From positions 62,001-126,000 of the forward strand of contig NZ_KB893388.1 of NCBI RefSeq assembly GCF_000374085.1: a stretch of 64,000 nucleotides of DNA, given 5' to 3'. Every line of letters starts with the position of its first letter. The stretch's first letter is position 1. Below, in pieces: positions 51,919 to 61,259 of this stretch. A program made the position numbers and the translations under genes. Source of the DNA: Spirosoma spitsbergense DSM 19989 (GTDB lineage Bacteria > Bacteroidota > Bacteroidia > Cytophagales > Spirosomataceae). The notes beneath the pieces are model-generated. The model was not told the origin of the DNA, ran no database searches, and saw only the letters and a list, made by a program, of their open reading frames with translations.

Positions 51919-53163
51919 ATGAAACTTCCCAATCTGACAACACGCATTTTTCTGGGCATGGTACTGGGTATCGCCATTGGTTATTTTTTCCCGGACGATG
52001 GATCGGGCTTTTCGGGTACCGACCTGAATATCCTGTCCAAGATTTTTCTCCGGCTCATCAAAATGATCATTGGGCCATTGGTGTTTGCCACGCTGGTTGT
52101 GGGCATTGCCAAACTGGGCGACTTTGGTACGGTAGGGCGTATTGGGCTGAAAACACTGGCTTACTTCTATTTTGCCACCATTCTATCCTTAATTGTCGGG
52201 TTGCTGGTGGTCAATATTATGAAACCCGGCGAAGTAATGAGTCTGCCCCTGCCCGCCAAAGGTACGGATACGGGGGTGGAGGTTCAAAAACTGACCTTCA
52301 ATAACTTTATCGAACACATTGTTCCAACCAGTTTTATCGACGCGCTCGCCACCAACGAAATTCTTCAGATTGTGGTGTTCAGCATCTTCTTTGGCATTGC
52401 TGTCGGGGCTATTGGGGCGCAGGGGAAAATCATGATAAAGGCGCTCGATGCCCTTTCGCACATCATGTTTAAAGTGACGGGCTACGTTATGGCCTTCGCT
52501 CCCTTTGGCGTACTGGGGGCTATTGCGGCCGTAGTAGCCCGCGAGGGACTGGGTATTCTGGGCGGGTATGTGTATCTGATTCTGTGCTTTTTCGGCGGCC
52601 TGCTATTTTTTATATTCGTCGTTCTGGCGGTTATTTGTCTGGTAGCCCGGATTCCGTATCTGGCCCTGCTGCGCGAAATCAGGGCCCCTATTATCCTGTC
52701 TTTCAGCACGGCCAGTTCGGAGGCTTCGTTTCCGCAAACCATCGAAGCCCTGCGCCGGTTTGGCTGCTCCGAACGGATTATTTCGTTCGTTCTGCCCCTG
52801 GGATATTCCTTTAATCTGGATGGGTCCATGCTGTACATGACCTTCGCTACGGCTTTTATTGCGCAGGCGTATCATGTGCCGCTCAGCATCGAGCAGCAGA
52901 TAACGATGATGCTCACGCTGATGATTACCTCTAAAGGCATTGCCGGGGTGCCCAGAGCCTCTTTGGTCGTTATCGCCGGGACGATGTCGCTGTTCAACTT
53001 GCCCATCGAGGGGCTGGCCCTGCTGCTGGGAATAGACCAGGTACTGGACATGGGCCGTTCGGCAACGAGTGTGGCCGGTAATGCCGTAGCTACCTGCATT
53101 GTTTCCAAATGGGAGGGAGAATTCAGGACGCAACCCGTTGAAACGGACGAAGTTGCCGTTTAA
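51919..53163 (+). CDS. Dicarboxylate/glutamate:cation symporter (DAACS family)
   Basis: 414-residue inner-membrane transporter taking up C4-dicarboxylates or acidic amino acids with H+ or Na+. Hallmarks: LIKMIIGPLVFATLVVGIAK, the serine-rich FSTASSEASFPQTIEAL re-entrant loop, PLGYSFNLDGSMLYMTFATA, and the second loop SKGIAGVPRASLVV. About eight helices and full length. Start at 51919 (MKLPNLTTRIFLG) is chosen from family fit and the promoter. DctA versus GltP cannot be decided. Confidence 0.93.
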   Translation: MKLPNLTTRIFLGMVLGIAIGYFFPDDGSGFSGTDLNILSKIFLRLIKMIIGPLVFATLVVGIAKLGDFGTVGRIGLKTLAYFYFATILSLIVGLLVVNIMKPGEVMSLPLPAKGTDTGVEVQKLTFNNFIEHIVPTSFIDALATNEILQIVVFSIFFGIAVGAIGAQGKIMIKALDALSHIMFKVTGYVMAFAPFGVLGAIAAVVAREGLGILGGYVYLILCFFGGLLFFIFVVLAVICLVARIPYLALLREIRAPIILSFSTASSEASFPQTIEALRRFGCSERIISFVLPLGYSFNLDGSMLYMTFATAFIAQAYHVPLSIEQQITMMLTLMITSKGIAGVPRASLVVIAGTMSLFNLPIEGLALLLGIDQVLDMGRSATSVAGNAVATCIVSKWEGEFRTQPVETDEVAV

Positions 53164-53250
53164 TAAAATATAGCTTTGGTATGTACGGTTGATTTTGTAG
53201 GTTAGACAGTCAATTAGTAATCAATCGATTGTTCTACTCATAAACCCCGC

Positions 53251-53679
53251 ATGCCTGTGCAACCATCTTCGTATACCTCCGTTAGTACCATCGTAAAAGC
53301 CAGTCCATTGCAGCGGTTCATTGCCGTTTTTATTGACGGCATCGTCGCTTATTTGCCCGCGTGGCTTTTGCTCGTTGTTTCGTATAAATTAGCGATGATC
53401 GGCTACGTCATTGCCATTGCTTACCTACTCACCAAAGACGCGTTGCCCGAGACCGCTGGTTTTCTGGGTGGACAAAGTGTCGGTAAAAAGCTGATGGGTA
53501 TCAAAGCGATTAAAGAGGATACTGGAGCGAGTTTGGTGGGTGATTATGGCACCGCCATTACCCGGCAGGTATCGCTGATGATTCCATTTTTTGGTATTAT
53601 CGATGCCCTGATGGTGTTTAGCGATGACCGGAAGCGATTTGGCGATAAATGGGCGAAGACAATTGTTGTCAAAGTATAA
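53251..53679 (+). CDS. RDD-family membrane protein
   Basis: 142 residues with two hydrophobic stretches and the RDD pattern: LQRFIAVFIDGIVAYLPAWL (Arg and Asp of the family), GGQSVGKKLMGIKAI, and a C-terminal DDRKRFGDKWAKTIVVKV. Function is mostly unknown; some relatives support Na+/H+ antiport. It is a single gene with a terminator. Confidence 0.87.
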   Translation: MPVQPSSYTSVSTIVKASPLQRFIAVFIDGIVAYLPAWLLLVVSYKLAMIGYVIAIAYLLTKDALPETAGFLGGQSVGKKLMGIKAIKEDTGASLVGDYGTAITRQVSLMIPFFGIIDALMVFSDDRKRFGDKWAKTIVVKV

Positions 53680-53715
53680 AAAGCCTGATTAGGTATCAGC
53701 CTGTTTGGCTGAAAA

Positions 53716-53747
53716 AGTCCCACCCGCGCCGGTTGGGGCTTTTTTTA
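53716..53747 (+). terminator. Rho-independent terminator of the RDD gene
   Basis: GC-rich stem (53716-53725 with 53731-53740, one mismatch and a G-T wobble) followed by a run of T. Confidence 0.8.
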
Positions 53748-53860
53748 TGACCGCTTGTACTAGTGGTTGACTGTTCATCCGTAAATTAGTTGCCAATACA
53801 CGGGTGCCGTGTGTAGCTTGACCCACTGGTAATCGTTTCTCTGGTCTTATCCTAAGCTAA

Positions 53861-54778
53861 ATGACTAACAATATCCTTGAAACCCATCATATCGTTAAGC
53901 AGTATGCTGCCCACCGGGCATTGGACGATGTGAGTCTGGTTGTGCCCAAAGGCAGTATTTTTGGGCTGCTTGGCCCCAATGGAGCCGGTAAAACATCCCT
54001 CATTCGTATCATCAATCAGATTACGGCCCCCGATTCGGGCGAGGTGATTCTGGACGGTGAGCGACTCAAACCCGACCATATTAAACGCATTGGCTATCTG
54101 CCTGAAGAGCGGGGACTGTACAAAAAAATGAAGGTGGGCGAGCAACTGCTGTACCTGGCCCAACTGAAAGGACTCACCGAGAAGCAGGCGATGGATAAAC
54201 TGAAAATATGGTTTGTCAAATTCGATATCAAGACCTGGTGGGAGAAGCAGGTTCAGGACTTATCCAAAGGGATGCAGCAGAAAATTCAGTTCGTCGCTAC
54301 AGTCATGCACGAGCCAGACCTGATTATTCTGGATGAGCCCTTTTCCGGGTTCGACCCCATCAACGCTAACCTGATAAAAGACGAAATTCTGGAACTGCGC
54401 GATAAGGGCAAGACCATCATTTTCTCCACCCACCGCATGGAGTCGGTCGAGGAGTTGTGTGATTATATCGCGCTCATAAACCGTTCCCGTAAAGTACTCG
54501 ACGGGGCCAAGCGCGACATCAAGGAGCAATTTAAAACCCATACTTACCATGTTGAGTACCAGGGTGATTTAACGAATCTGCCAACGGCGTTCGAGGTGAT
54601 GAGCAGCCGCGAAACCGAGGATGGCTTTATCCGGGCCGACATAAAAATTCCGCCCGATGCTGCCGTTAATGACCTGGTCCGGCACCTGCTCGACCGGGTT
54701 GCCATTCGCTCTTTCGGCGAAAACATCCCCAGCATAAACGACATCTTTATTCAAACGGTAGGCGAGAATAATGATTGA
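53861..54778 (+). CDS. ABC transporter ATP-binding protein, NatA-like
   Basis: 305 residues. Walker A GLLGPNGAGKTSLIRI, signature QDLSKGMQQKIQFVA, Walker B LIILDEPFSGFDP, the H-loop FSTHRMESVEELCD, and a C-terminal DUF4162-like domain. It is the energy subunit of the exporter whose permease follows. The two genes are separated by the octamer repeat, 118 bases, but are surely one operon. Confidence 0.95.
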   Translation: MTNNILETHHIVKQYAAHRALDDVSLVVPKGSIFGLLGPNGAGKTSLIRIINQITAPDSGEVILDGERLKPDHIKRIGYLPEERGLYKKMKVGEQLLYLAQLKGLTEKQAMDKLKIWFVKFDIKTWWEKQVQDLSKGMQQKIQFVATVMHEPDLIILDEPFSGFDPINANLIKDEILELRDKGKTIIFSTHRMESVEELCDYIALINRSRKVLDGAKRDIKEQFKTHTYHVEYQGDLTNLPTAFEVMSSRETEDGFIRADIKIPPDAAVNDLVRHLLDRVAIRSFGENIPSINDIFIQTVGENND

Positions 54779-54780
54779 AA

Positions 54781-54890
54781 GAATGAAAGAGCGAAAGAGT
54801 GAAAGTGTTCTTCATTAGATGACTTTCGCTCAATCGCTCAATCGCTCATTCACTCAATCTCTCATTCACTCAATCGCTCTTTCACTCATT
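54781..54890. repeat. 8-bp tandem repeats in inverted arrangement (copy 2)
   Basis: Three AGCGAAAG/AGTGAAAG-like octamers (about 54782-54805) face eight consecutive octamers (54827-54890) of the pattern C-G/A/T-CTCA/T-A/T-T. The blocks are roughly reverse complements. The array fills the spacer between the ABC ATPase stop and the permease ATG; compare 38522-38588. Confidence 0.85.
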
Positions 54891-54896
54891 AAAACT

Positions 54897-56222
54897 ATGC
54901 ATACGATCTTCCTGATTATTAAGCGCGAATACCTGGTCCGGGTACGAAAAAAGTCGTTCATTATCATGACGATTCTCGGGCCATTACTCATCTTTGGCTT
55001 CTATGCTATCATTGGCTGGGCAGCGGTTAGCTCCATCAACCAGAAGAAAATTGCGGTCATCGATGAGAGTGGCCGCTTTGACGGGAAATTTAAAAATGAC
55101 GATGAAACGGCGTACTCCTTCCTGAAAGTACCCCTGGCAACGGCCAAAAAAACGTTCGTAAAGAACGATTATAACGCCCTGGTTTTTATTCCGAAAGACG
55201 TGATCGAACAGCCGAAAACGGTCCAGATTTTTGCCGAAAAGAGCGTTAGTCTATCCCTGCAAAGTAATATCGAACGGGATATTGCCAAAGAGATTGAAAC
55301 CATCAAACTGGGTGAAGCGGGTATTACCCAGAAAATTATTCAGGATGCCAAAGTCAACGTCGATGCACAGACGATTAGTTTGAGCGATGCCGGGGAGAAG
55401 AGCAGTAACGGTATCGTTACCACCATTATCAGTGGTTTTTGTGCCATCCTGATTTACATTTCCGTCCTCATTTATGGAACGCAGGTGATGCGGGGCGTAA
55501 TGGAGGAAAAAACGAGCCGGATTGTGGAGGTTATCATCTCATCGGTGAAGCCCTTTCAGTTGATGATGGGGAAAATTATTGGGGTAGCTCTTGTAGGGTT
55601 GACCCAGTTCATGCTCTGGATTGTGCTCACGGCCGGGCTGTTCACCATCGGCACCAGACTGATTGGGCAACCCAAAGAAAAAGCGACTTCGGCCATGGAT
55701 AGCCGGATGGGAGGGATGCCCGGCCAGGCTGATGTTCAGCAGAAAATGGCCAACGGGAACAACCCCGTTGCCGATGTGATGAAAGCCATCGACACGCTGA
55801 ATATCCCCCTGATTATTGGCTGTTTCCTGTTCTATTTTCTGGGTGGTTACCTACTGTATAGTGCCCTGTTCGGGGCCGTAGGAGCCGCTGTGGATAGCGA
55901 AACGGAGACGCAGCAGTTCATGTTTCCGATTATGATGCCCATCATTGCGGCCATTGCTTTCGCCCAGATTGCCGTACGTGATCCCGATGGGCCATTGGCG
56001 GTCTGGACATCCATGATTCCGTTTACCTCGCCTGTGGTCATGATGGTTCGTATTCCGTTTGGGGTGCCCGGCTGGCAACTAGCCATATCGATGGGATTAT
56101 TAGTAGTGGGCTTTATAGGCACCACCTGGCTGGCCGCCCGGATTTACCGCGTCGGTATCCTGATGTATGGCAAGAAAACCTCTTTCCGCGAACTCTCGAA
56201 GTGGGTGTTTTATAAGGGGTAG
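54897..56222 (+). CDS. ABC-2 type permease, NatB-like
   Basis: 441 residues. A first helix (FIIMTILGPLLIFGFYAIIG) is followed by a large extracytoplasmic domain (about 45-180) and five more helices including GIVTTIISGFCAILIYISVL and LIIGCFLFYFLGGYLLYSAL. The cytoplasmic motif MEEKTSRIVEVIISSVKPFQ is typical of NatB/ABC-2 permeases. Substrate could be Na+ or a drug. The ATG at 54897 is chosen because an earlier frame start at 54819 lies within the tandem repeat. Confidence 0.93.
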   Translation: MHTIFLIIKREYLVRVRKKSFIIMTILGPLLIFGFYAIIGWAAVSSINQKKIAVIDESGRFDGKFKNDDETAYSFLKVPLATAKKTFVKNDYNALVFIPKDVIEQPKTVQIFAEKSVSLSLQSNIERDIAKEIETIKLGEAGITQKIIQDAKVNVDAQTISLSDAGEKSSNGIVTTIISGFCAILIYISVLIYGTQVMRGVMEEKTSRIVEVIISSVKPFQLMMGKIIGVALVGLTQFMLWIVLTAGLFTIGTRLIGQPKEKATSAMDSRMGGMPGQADVQQKMANGNNPVADVMKAIDTLNIPLIIGCFLFYFLGGYLLYSALFGAVGAAVDSETETQQFMFPIMMPIIAAIAFAQIAVRDPDGPLAVWTSMIPFTSPVVMMVRIPFGVPGWQLAISMGLLVVGFIGTTWLAARIYRVGILMYGKKTSFRELSKWVFYKG

Positions 56223-56249
56223 AAAGAGGTTTATGGTATACGGTTTGTA

Positions 56250-56300
56250 GTTTACGGTGGGCTGATGCGAGATAAATACTTGTGTCAGCCCACCGTAAAC
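56250..56300. terminator. 16-bp hairpin between convergent genes
   Basis: Perfect 16-bp arms (56250-56265 and 56285-56300) with a 19-base loop; the arms extend imperfectly outward. It lies between the ABC permease and the minus-strand 980-residue gene. Confidence 0.65.
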
Positions 56301-56308
56301 CATATACC

Positions 56309-59251
56309 TTAAAATCCTATATCAAGTACCAGTGGCTGCACGATCCATTGCCCGTCGGTGACGCTGTAAATGGTGCGGAAGCCAGCCTCGAAGGGAATGC
56401 GGAACCGCAGCGCATTGAAAATGAACGACACATCCAGCCCCGTCGTCTGAAAATCGTGATGCTGGGTTTCATACCCGCGTAAACGCCCGTATACATCCCG
56501 TACTTCCACTGAACTCTGGCCCATTGACTGGTCGTAAAAAACGTTGGCTTTGATGCGTTGTACATACAGCCAGCGCCCCAGCGACCAATGCGTATCGGCA
56601 ACGGGAAAGCGGTATTCCACGCTACCCGCCTGAATCTGATCGTCGGTCAGATACAGTTTGCCGCGTGGGAAAAAGATTAGTGGACCAAAGGTATAAGTAC
56701 CCTTTACCTGTTGTTGATAGCCCCCCCGCAACCGTAAGGAATGGTGTTTCATCAGACCGGGGAAAAACAAATTTCCCTGAATGCCAATCTGTTCGGCAGT
56801 TAGTTTGCCACCGAAGGGCGTCGTCCGGTAATTGACGGAAATCGCTTGTCCCCAGCGCGGAGCAACGTCGCGCTTATTCTGCCGGAGCAGGTGAGAATAG
56901 CTAAACCCGTAGATGAGCGCACTGAGCGACCCCGCCGAACCAACTTCGGTGGGGTACCGAAAGGGGAGATCGTAGCCCGTTACCTGTAGGTAGTTGTAAT
57001 AAGCCGACAGGCTCATAGTCTGACTGTATTTGGAATTGGTCAGTTGTAGCGGCAACCGAAAACCAGCCGTTAACTGATTGTACTGCCAGCTATCCGACCG
57101 CAGACTGTCGAGGGGGAGGATCCTGTCGACGTATAGGGAGGTACGGCGAGTGCCGTGCTGGAAACTTAGGTCGATGATGGGATAAAGCCCCTGATAACTG
57201 AGCAGAGCGTAGGCGTTCCCGGCCCGCTCGGCCTGATTGTAGGTATAGCCCACGCCAATCTGGGTCGTACTCAGTAAATCCTGCGAACTCAGCCCTACCG
57301 ACAGGGCCTGCCCTGTACTGGCAACCGTTGGGCCCCAGCTGTAGACGTTGATGGCATTGGCCAGCCGCCGGAACCGACTCGCTTTGTACAGGGTATCCGT
57401 GGTGGCCGAATCCGCCAGAATAAGGCGACCCTGCGCGGCACCCGGTTCCAGTTTGGTCAGGGGGCCAAAGTACCGGATGAGCCGTTGCTCCTGCGCCGGT
57501 TCGGGCAGAAGTTTCCAGGTAGCGGGGGTTAGGGGCATTGTAGCAATACGGTAGCCGGTGGCCGAGAAATCGTCAAAAGCCAGCCGGTTTCCCGATGGCG
57601 ACACGGCAGCATGGTACCCCGCCAGCGGCCGCGACGTGACCTGAAACACCTGCTTTGACCGTACATCGACCGCATATACATTATCAATGCCCGACCGGGG
57701 CGAATTGTACAAAACGTAGTTGCCCCAGGGTTGGGGATGACTGATGTTTTCATTGGCCAGTGGGAGCAGGGCCCTATAGGTATCTGACTTTGTATCGATT
57801 TGCTCAATGGTTTTCTGGTTGTCTTTCAGCGTAACCGCCACAATCGTCTGGTTGTCTTCCGCCCATCGGGGGTGCTGGTAGAACACGTTATTGGGGTTGG
57901 CAATGGTTTTCAGAACGTTCCCCGTTTGGGCATCAAGTACCCGCAAAATGGTTTTTGATCGGTCGGTGTTATCCACAACCACCAGTTTTGTGTTGTCGGG
58001 GGAGAGCGTAGCCACCGTGTACCGGGCGCGGTGGGTGAGCCGGGTCAGTTTTCCGGTGTTGATATCGAGAATCCGGATATTGGAATAATTCCGCTGCCCC
58101 CAGCGCGGGTCGTAGCCAAACTCAATCCAGCATGCCTTGCTGGCTGTGGCCGAGAGCAGGTCCGGGTCATTCGGATAGCCCTGTACGTGTAGCGTTTTCT
58201 CGTATCCATTGCGGGACAAAACAACCAAACGAGGGGTATCGCCCAAGCCGCTTTTCACACACAGGATAGTCGAATCGGTCAGGAATTGGGGATGCCGGTA
58301 GTTGGTGAAAACGGGATGGGCGGTCGACTGTTTTTCGATTTTTCCCTTCGTAGGGTAAAGCGTTGCCGGGGTTAAACTCAGTCCTGTCTGTTGTTTTTGC
58401 CAGATTTCGGTCAGGTCGTCCATCGTTTTCCGGTACAGATCTTCCGTTCGCAACTGGGTTTCGTCTTTGATGCTGGCCGAAAAGGCAAACGGCCACGGAA
58501 ACCGGCGATAGTTGCGGGTAAGCACCCGGCTCCAGATATCGGGGCCATAGGTGCGCTTGAGGTAGGTGGTCAGAAAATAGCCCAGCACGTAGTGATTGGG
58601 TACGTTATCCCGGTAAGAACCGCCAACGGCTTTGGGATAGTTGAACGGTTTTCCCGCCAGCAGATTCGCCCGCATTCCCAAATCGAAATTGGGAATGCGC
58701 CCGCGTCCGCTACTACTCAGGAGCGTTTCGTTACTAACGGCGTCGCCCTCGGCAAACCAGTCGGGCACCGTCAGCAGGGGGAAGAATAAACCCGCGTTGC
58801 CCAGCGCGGTATATAACACCCGACCATAGCCCTGCAACGCCTTGTCGTTCTGAACCACGTGCCGGTATTCATGAACGGCCAGCAGATCGAGCCAGTTATA
58901 GGTACCCAGCTGAGCGGGGTCCTGGGGAGAAACGGCAAAAAACTCAGACCGGCGTGGAAACAGGGTAACAAACCCATTGCTAACGGTCGTCTGATTCTGA
59001 AGCAGTACCGATATTCGCCGAGGCTGTTTACCCAGTGATGCGCTGGCCGGTTCGTAGAGGCTTTCAAGCCTATTGGCCGTTCGCTGCGCGGTAGAATCAA
59101 GTCCGTTGGGATACAGCACCCGAAAGTGCGGAGTGGATAACCGGTACCAGTGCAGACTGGTTGGATTTTGATCGAGAACAGGCAGGGTTTGCGCGTTGAT
59201 AGCTACGGTTGTTAGCAGGCATTGAGCCGTCAGGAATAGTCTTCGTACCAT
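56309..59251 (-). CDS. Metalloprotease-propeller-outer-membrane barrel fusion protein
   Basis: 980 residues with a signal peptide (LFLTAQCLLTTVAINAQ). The N-terminal domain (about 30-300) has a zinc site HEYRH (H127, E128, H131) with a downstream Glu in WFAEGDA (E168), a gluzincin-like spacing. A TolB/WD-like propeller region follows (about 310-640; LSPDNTKLVVVDN, VSPSGNRLAFDDF). The C-terminal third is rich in alternating aromatic strands ending in PLVLDIGF, typical of an outer-membrane barrel (BamA/surface-antigen type). A membrane-anchored protease is inferred; substrate unknown. Confidence 0.78.
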   Translation of the reverse strand: MVRRLFLTAQCLLTTVAINAQTLPVLDQNPTSLHWYRLSTPHFRVLYPNGLDSTAQRTANRLESLYEPASASLGKQPRRISVLLQNQTTVSNGFVTLFPRRSEFFAVSPQDPAQLGTYNWLDLLAVHEYRHVVQNDKALQGYGRVLYTALGNAGLFFPLLTVPDWFAEGDAVSNETLLSSSGRGRIPNFDLGMRANLLAGKPFNYPKAVGGSYRDNVPNHYVLGYFLTTYLKRTYGPDIWSRVLTRNYRRFPWPFAFSASIKDETQLRTEDLYRKTMDDLTEIWQKQQTGLSLTPATLYPTKGKIEKQSTAHPVFTNYRHPQFLTDSTILCVKSGLGDTPRLVVLSRNGYEKTLHVQGYPNDPDLLSATASKACWIEFGYDPRWGQRNYSNIRILDINTGKLTRLTHRARYTVATLSPDNTKLVVVDNTDRSKTILRVLDAQTGNVLKTIANPNNVFYQHPRWAEDNQTIVAVTLKDNQKTIEQIDTKSDTYRALLPLANENISHPQPWGNYVLYNSPRSGIDNVYAVDVRSKQVFQVTSRPLAGYHAAVSPSGNRLAFDDFSATGYRIATMPLTPATWKLLPEPAQEQRLIRYFGPLTKLEPGAAQGRLILADSATTDTLYKASRFRRLANAINVYSWGPTVASTGQALSVGLSSQDLLSTTQIGVGYTYNQAERAGNAYALLSYQGLYPIIDLSFQHGTRRTSLYVDRILPLDSLRSDSWQYNQLTAGFRLPLQLTNSKYSQTMSLSAYYNYLQVTGYDLPFRYPTEVGSAGSLSALIYGFSYSHLLRQNKRDVAPRWGQAISVNYRTTPFGGKLTAEQIGIQGNLFFPGLMKHHSLRLRGGYQQQVKGTYTFGPLIFFPRGKLYLTDDQIQAGSVEYRFPVADTHWSLGRWLYVQRIKANVFYDQSMGQSSVEVRDVYGRLRGYETQHHDFQTTGLDVSFIFNALRFRIPFEAGFRTIYSVTDGQWIVQPLVLDIGF

Positions 59252-59509
59252 ACGGTTTCAAGGTACGATGAAAAACAGCGTTCCTATATACGCTCACGGA
59301 TAAATTTCGGGATGCTCTGACGAGTCAGGCTTCGGGAAAGCCAGCGTCGCCATCTACCACTTTGCGCATTTTACTACCGTAGTGCACGTAACGAAATGGG
59401 AAGGACAGATTTAGGCTGAGCCTATCCGTAGTGATTTACCAACCAAACGGCTCCATTTGTGTTTACTATCCGAATCCTGGTTGCAGGATCGGCTAACTAA
59501 CTCAACGGT

Positions 59510-59908
59510 ATGAATCGACTACTTGCCCTGTTTTTGCTGATAGGTGAATCAACCATCGCGCAGACAAAACCCGAAGTGTCCGTTCCGGCGGCCATCGTTT
59601 CGGTCATCGAAGGCCTGACCAGCAAACGGTTCGTGGCCGATACTGCTTTTGCTGCCCTGTCGAAGGAGGACCAGACCTTACTGGCCGAAGAACCTATTGC
59701 CAATTGGAGCCTGCTTCAGGAACCGAGCAAAGAAATGGCCTACTCCAACCTGATTGTGGGTACCCGTTCCTACCAGCTTGTTATCACCCGGCCACCAAAA
59801 TCGGACTACCCAACGGCTACCTTACTTCGGTACACAACCCCTAAATCGAAGCCCGAACCCATTGCCCGTGGCTCACTCCAGCCCAGGGCAGAGGAAAAAG
59901 CGAAATAG
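59510..59908 (+). CDS. Small secreted protein, unknown function
   Basis: 132 residues with a signal peptide (MNRLLALFLLIGESTIAQ). The remainder has helix-like IVSVIEGLTSKRFVADTAFA and a strand-like YSNLIVGTRSYQLVITRPPK, and a charged C-terminal tail. No family recognised. The frame has a good start and lies in a clear upstream spacer of 258 bases that separates it from the divergent fusion-protein gene. Confidence 0.6.
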   Translation: MNRLLALFLLIGESTIAQTKPEVSVPAAIVSVIEGLTSKRFVADTAFAALSKEDQTLLAEEPIANWSLLQEPSKEMAYSNLIVGTRSYQLVITRPPKSDYPTATLLRYTTPKSKPEPIARGSLQPRAEEKAK

Positions 59909-60099
59909 GACTTACCCATTCGCCATCTTTCTGAAAACCAGATACCATCTGCCAGCCATTCAGATATGGCTTGATTGGTTTGCAAATCGAAATCTTCAGC
60001 CACGGCGTTGTATTCAGTACTTCGTGAGAGCGAATCGTTTTTATGTGGAAAAATGATGGGGATAGAAACGGAAAGCTATTGATTGCTTCTTGCCGTGAC

Positions 60100-61221
60100 T
60101 TATTTTTCTTTGCTGCGCTGCGAAAAATCGTAGACCTTGATGGATGAACTTTGCTCGCTGCCTTTGTTGTAAAAAAACACGTACTCACCCGCCGGTACAT
60201 TCTGCTCAAAATAAACCCGGTATAAACCAGTGGCTATTTTCTTGAAACGAAAGGGAACCGTATTGCCGGTTACTCCGCGTTCGCTGGTGTACGCCGATGA
60301 CCGCCCGACGGTAATCTGACGACCCCGCCCGCTCGTATTGGCTTTTATCAGCACAAACTCATTGGGGCTGGATACGCCACTCCAGAAACCTTCGGCTACA
60401 TCGTCCATTTGTTTACGCGTGTCGTTGAACCGGAAATAAAACACGGGTCGGATGTCGTCAATGACGAAATTGGACGACTTGTTAGCCAGGCCCACCCGTT
60501 GAGTGGAACCACTGGCCCCGTTGGTATAACCGCCTAAAAGTGCTTCACCGAAAGAGCCGGATTTAGCCATGTTTGTGGTGGTAGATTCCAGCTCCATGTA
60601 CTCCCCTTTTTTTCTGAATTCTTCGTAAAAAATGCCAGGTTCCGGAAAAGTGGCCAGCGTAGGAACGGGTAAGTTTCCGGGGTGGGTAGCCGTTTCTGGA
60701 GTGGTTTCTTTGCTGAAGGCGGTACGGGAAATAGTTTTGTTTGCTGGGGTGGCGGCTACGGCTGGCGCTGGCTCAACTGAAGAAGCCGCCGGTGATGGGT
60801 TCATCATCAACCTAACGATTGGCTCCGGTATTTTAGCCGTTTTCAACTGAATCAGCCCGCTGGTGCTCAGGTCGAAATCGGTTTTAGTGTCCTGAATTTT
60901 CCGGGTGATGATGGGTCGGGAAATACCTCCCTGGTACAGGTTGACGATGTCATTATTGTGCAGCACATCCCGGTGCGTGGCTACTGACAGCATGACGTCG
61001 ATGAGTGCATCGGGTACGCGTTCCGTTTTTAAACGGAGCAGGCCAATGGTGGATAAATCGAATTTGTTGGGCGATGTGCGGATCTTGTCTTCAATAAGAC
61101 TGCGCGATAATTTCGCCTGCTGCATGGCCACAATGGACTCATTTGTCAGGGTTTCCTGGGCCAGAATCTTATGACAGGAGAAAAGAACGATGAGGAAAAA
61201 TAAACGGAAAAATGTGCTCAT
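60100..61221 (-). CDS. Secreted protein with duplicated 50-residue helical domain, unknown function
   Basis: 373 residues. A signal peptide (LFFLIVLFSCHKILAQ) is followed by two copies of a helical unit: LTNESIVAMQQAKLSRSLI...FDLSTIGLLRLKTERVPDAL (24-75) and LHNNDIVNLYQGGISRPII...FDLSTSGLIQLKTAKIPEPI (88-140). A Pro/Ala linker precedes a C-terminal beta-rich domain (about 200-370). Units of this type occur in several phyla without assigned role. It is downstream of the OmpA-like gene, 38 bases away, and likely in the same operon. Confidence 0.72.
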   Translation of the reverse strand: MSTFFRLFFLIVLFSCHKILAQETLTNESIVAMQQAKLSRSLIEDKIRTSPNKFDLSTIGLLRLKTERVPDALIDVMLSVATHRDVLHNNDIVNLYQGGISRPIITRKIQDTKTDFDLSTSGLIQLKTAKIPEPIVRLMMNPSPAASSVEPAPAVAATPANKTISRTAFSKETTPETATHPGNLPVPTLATFPEPGIFYEEFRKKGEYMELESTTTNMAKSGSFGEALLGGYTNGASGSTQRVGLANKSSNFVIDDIRPVFYFRFNDTRKQMDDVAEGFWSGVSSPNEFVLIKANTSGRGRQITVGRSSAYTSERGVTGNTVPFRFKKIATGLYRVYFEQNVPAGEYVFFYNKGSEQSSSIKVYDFSQRSKEK

Positions 61222-61259
61222 AAGCGTAAGGTTTAATGACAGTATTCTGATAATCAGTG

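Noticed and set aside
54781-54890. CRISPR array
   Set aside because: The unit is 8 bases with no spacers and there are no cas genes; a simple tandem repeat explains it.
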